This document shows, piece after piece, positions 63,856 through 64,000 of a stretch of 64,000 nt of DNA. A model generated the notes under the pieces. That model saw only the letters and a list, made by a program, of their open reading frames with translations, did no database searches and was not told the DNA's origin. Numbering within the stretch: the first letter of the stretch is position 1; every line of letters begins with the position of its first letter. Source of the DNA: Bathynomus jamesi (taxonomy: Eukaryota; Arthropoda; Malacostraca; Isopoda; Cirolanidae); NCBI GenBank assembly GCA_023014485.1, contig JAJOZX010005540.1, positions 76,001-140,000 of the forward strand. The letters are read 5' to 3'. Position numbers and translations under genes: made by a program.

Positions 63856-64000
63856 TTTATGTTTAAGCCTTCAAATATTCCATCTGCCTCTCTGGGATGC
63901 GTTTTCGGACCTCTGGGTGCTAACTTCAATTGTATATCGATGAGGTTATGGTCGGAGAACTTTTTGGATTTAATGTGGACAAATAACAACGAGATAATAA
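63856..64000 (-). pseudogene. CR1-like LINE: end of the endonuclease domain, cut by window edge
   Basis: The minus strand reads SKKFSDHNLIDIQLKLAPRG. SDHNLI is the last conserved motif of LINE apurinic-type endonucleases, with the catalytic His. It precedes the linker at 63434-63799, so this LINE has at least part of the endonuclease and continues beyond the window. Confidence 0.8.

Noticed and set aside
1..64000. CRISPR array or bacterial operon structure
   Set aside because: No regular repeat-spacer array; features are those of a eukaryotic repeat-rich region.
1..64000. LTR retrotransposon or integrated virus
   Set aside because: No paired direct terminal repeats, protease, integrase or capsid motifs were seen.

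Overview
This window looks like intergenic DNA from a transposon-rich invertebrate genome. I found no convincing host protein-coding gene, no intact rRNA or tRNA gene and no CRISPR array. Several features suggest an arthropod: many TTAGG-type tracts (seen as CCTAA runs), abundant Tc1/mariner elements, CR1- and RTE-type LINEs, Penelope-like elements, a 5S-rRNA-derived SINE, and dozens of (TA)n, (GT)n and (GA)n microsatellites. The arthropod call is inference; species and order cannot be read from the sequence.

Layout. 1-6750: a Tc1 remnant, then a four-element nest. A Tc1/mariner-type element (937-6744) was split by a 5'-truncated CR1-like LINE, which was itself hit by a mariner (4101-5383) and a hAT-like non-autonomous element (1914-2686). 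7400-14200: a 5S-SINE, a LINE split by a hAT (8994-9763), a foldback MITE, a dimeric tRNA-derived SINE, and a second CR1-like LINE split by another hAT (12492-13295). 14250-22280: Tc fragments, an RTE-like LINE end, a hAT (17446-18450), two Helitron-like copies in opposite orientation, and a Penelope-like element with inverted terminal repeats and a GIY-YIG domain (20194-21628). 22700-29660: Tc1 pieces, a tRNA-like SINE, a PIF/Harbinger-like MITE inside a hAT remnant, and a second mariner copy (28370-29656). 29660-47600: mostly AT-rich DNA with MITEs of hAT, piggyBac, pogo and Tc1 type, a split 5S-SINE, foldbacks with a shared TTAGG-rich core, and a snap-back tRNA-like SINE. 48000-50500: a LINE 3' end and a decayed copy of an uncharacterised invertebrate protein family. 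51000-61200: Tc1/mariner-type elements, two almost intact (53249-54637 and 55125-56504), MITEs and SINEs. 61600-64000: a CR1-like LINE that runs off the window.

The autonomous-type genes visible (mariner, Tc1, DD41D-like transposase, LINE reverse transcriptases) all carry frameshifts, stops or deletions, so each would need trans-acting enzymes from elsewhere in the genome. Target-site duplications are well preserved at many insertions, which allows relative ordering of events.

The most unusual structure is a roughly 55-bp TTAGG-containing module found in palindromic form at five loci inside elements with different outer termini. The converse also occurs: one pair of outer termini encloses two different cores. 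The second item of interest is the uncharacterised protein family at 48706-50440.
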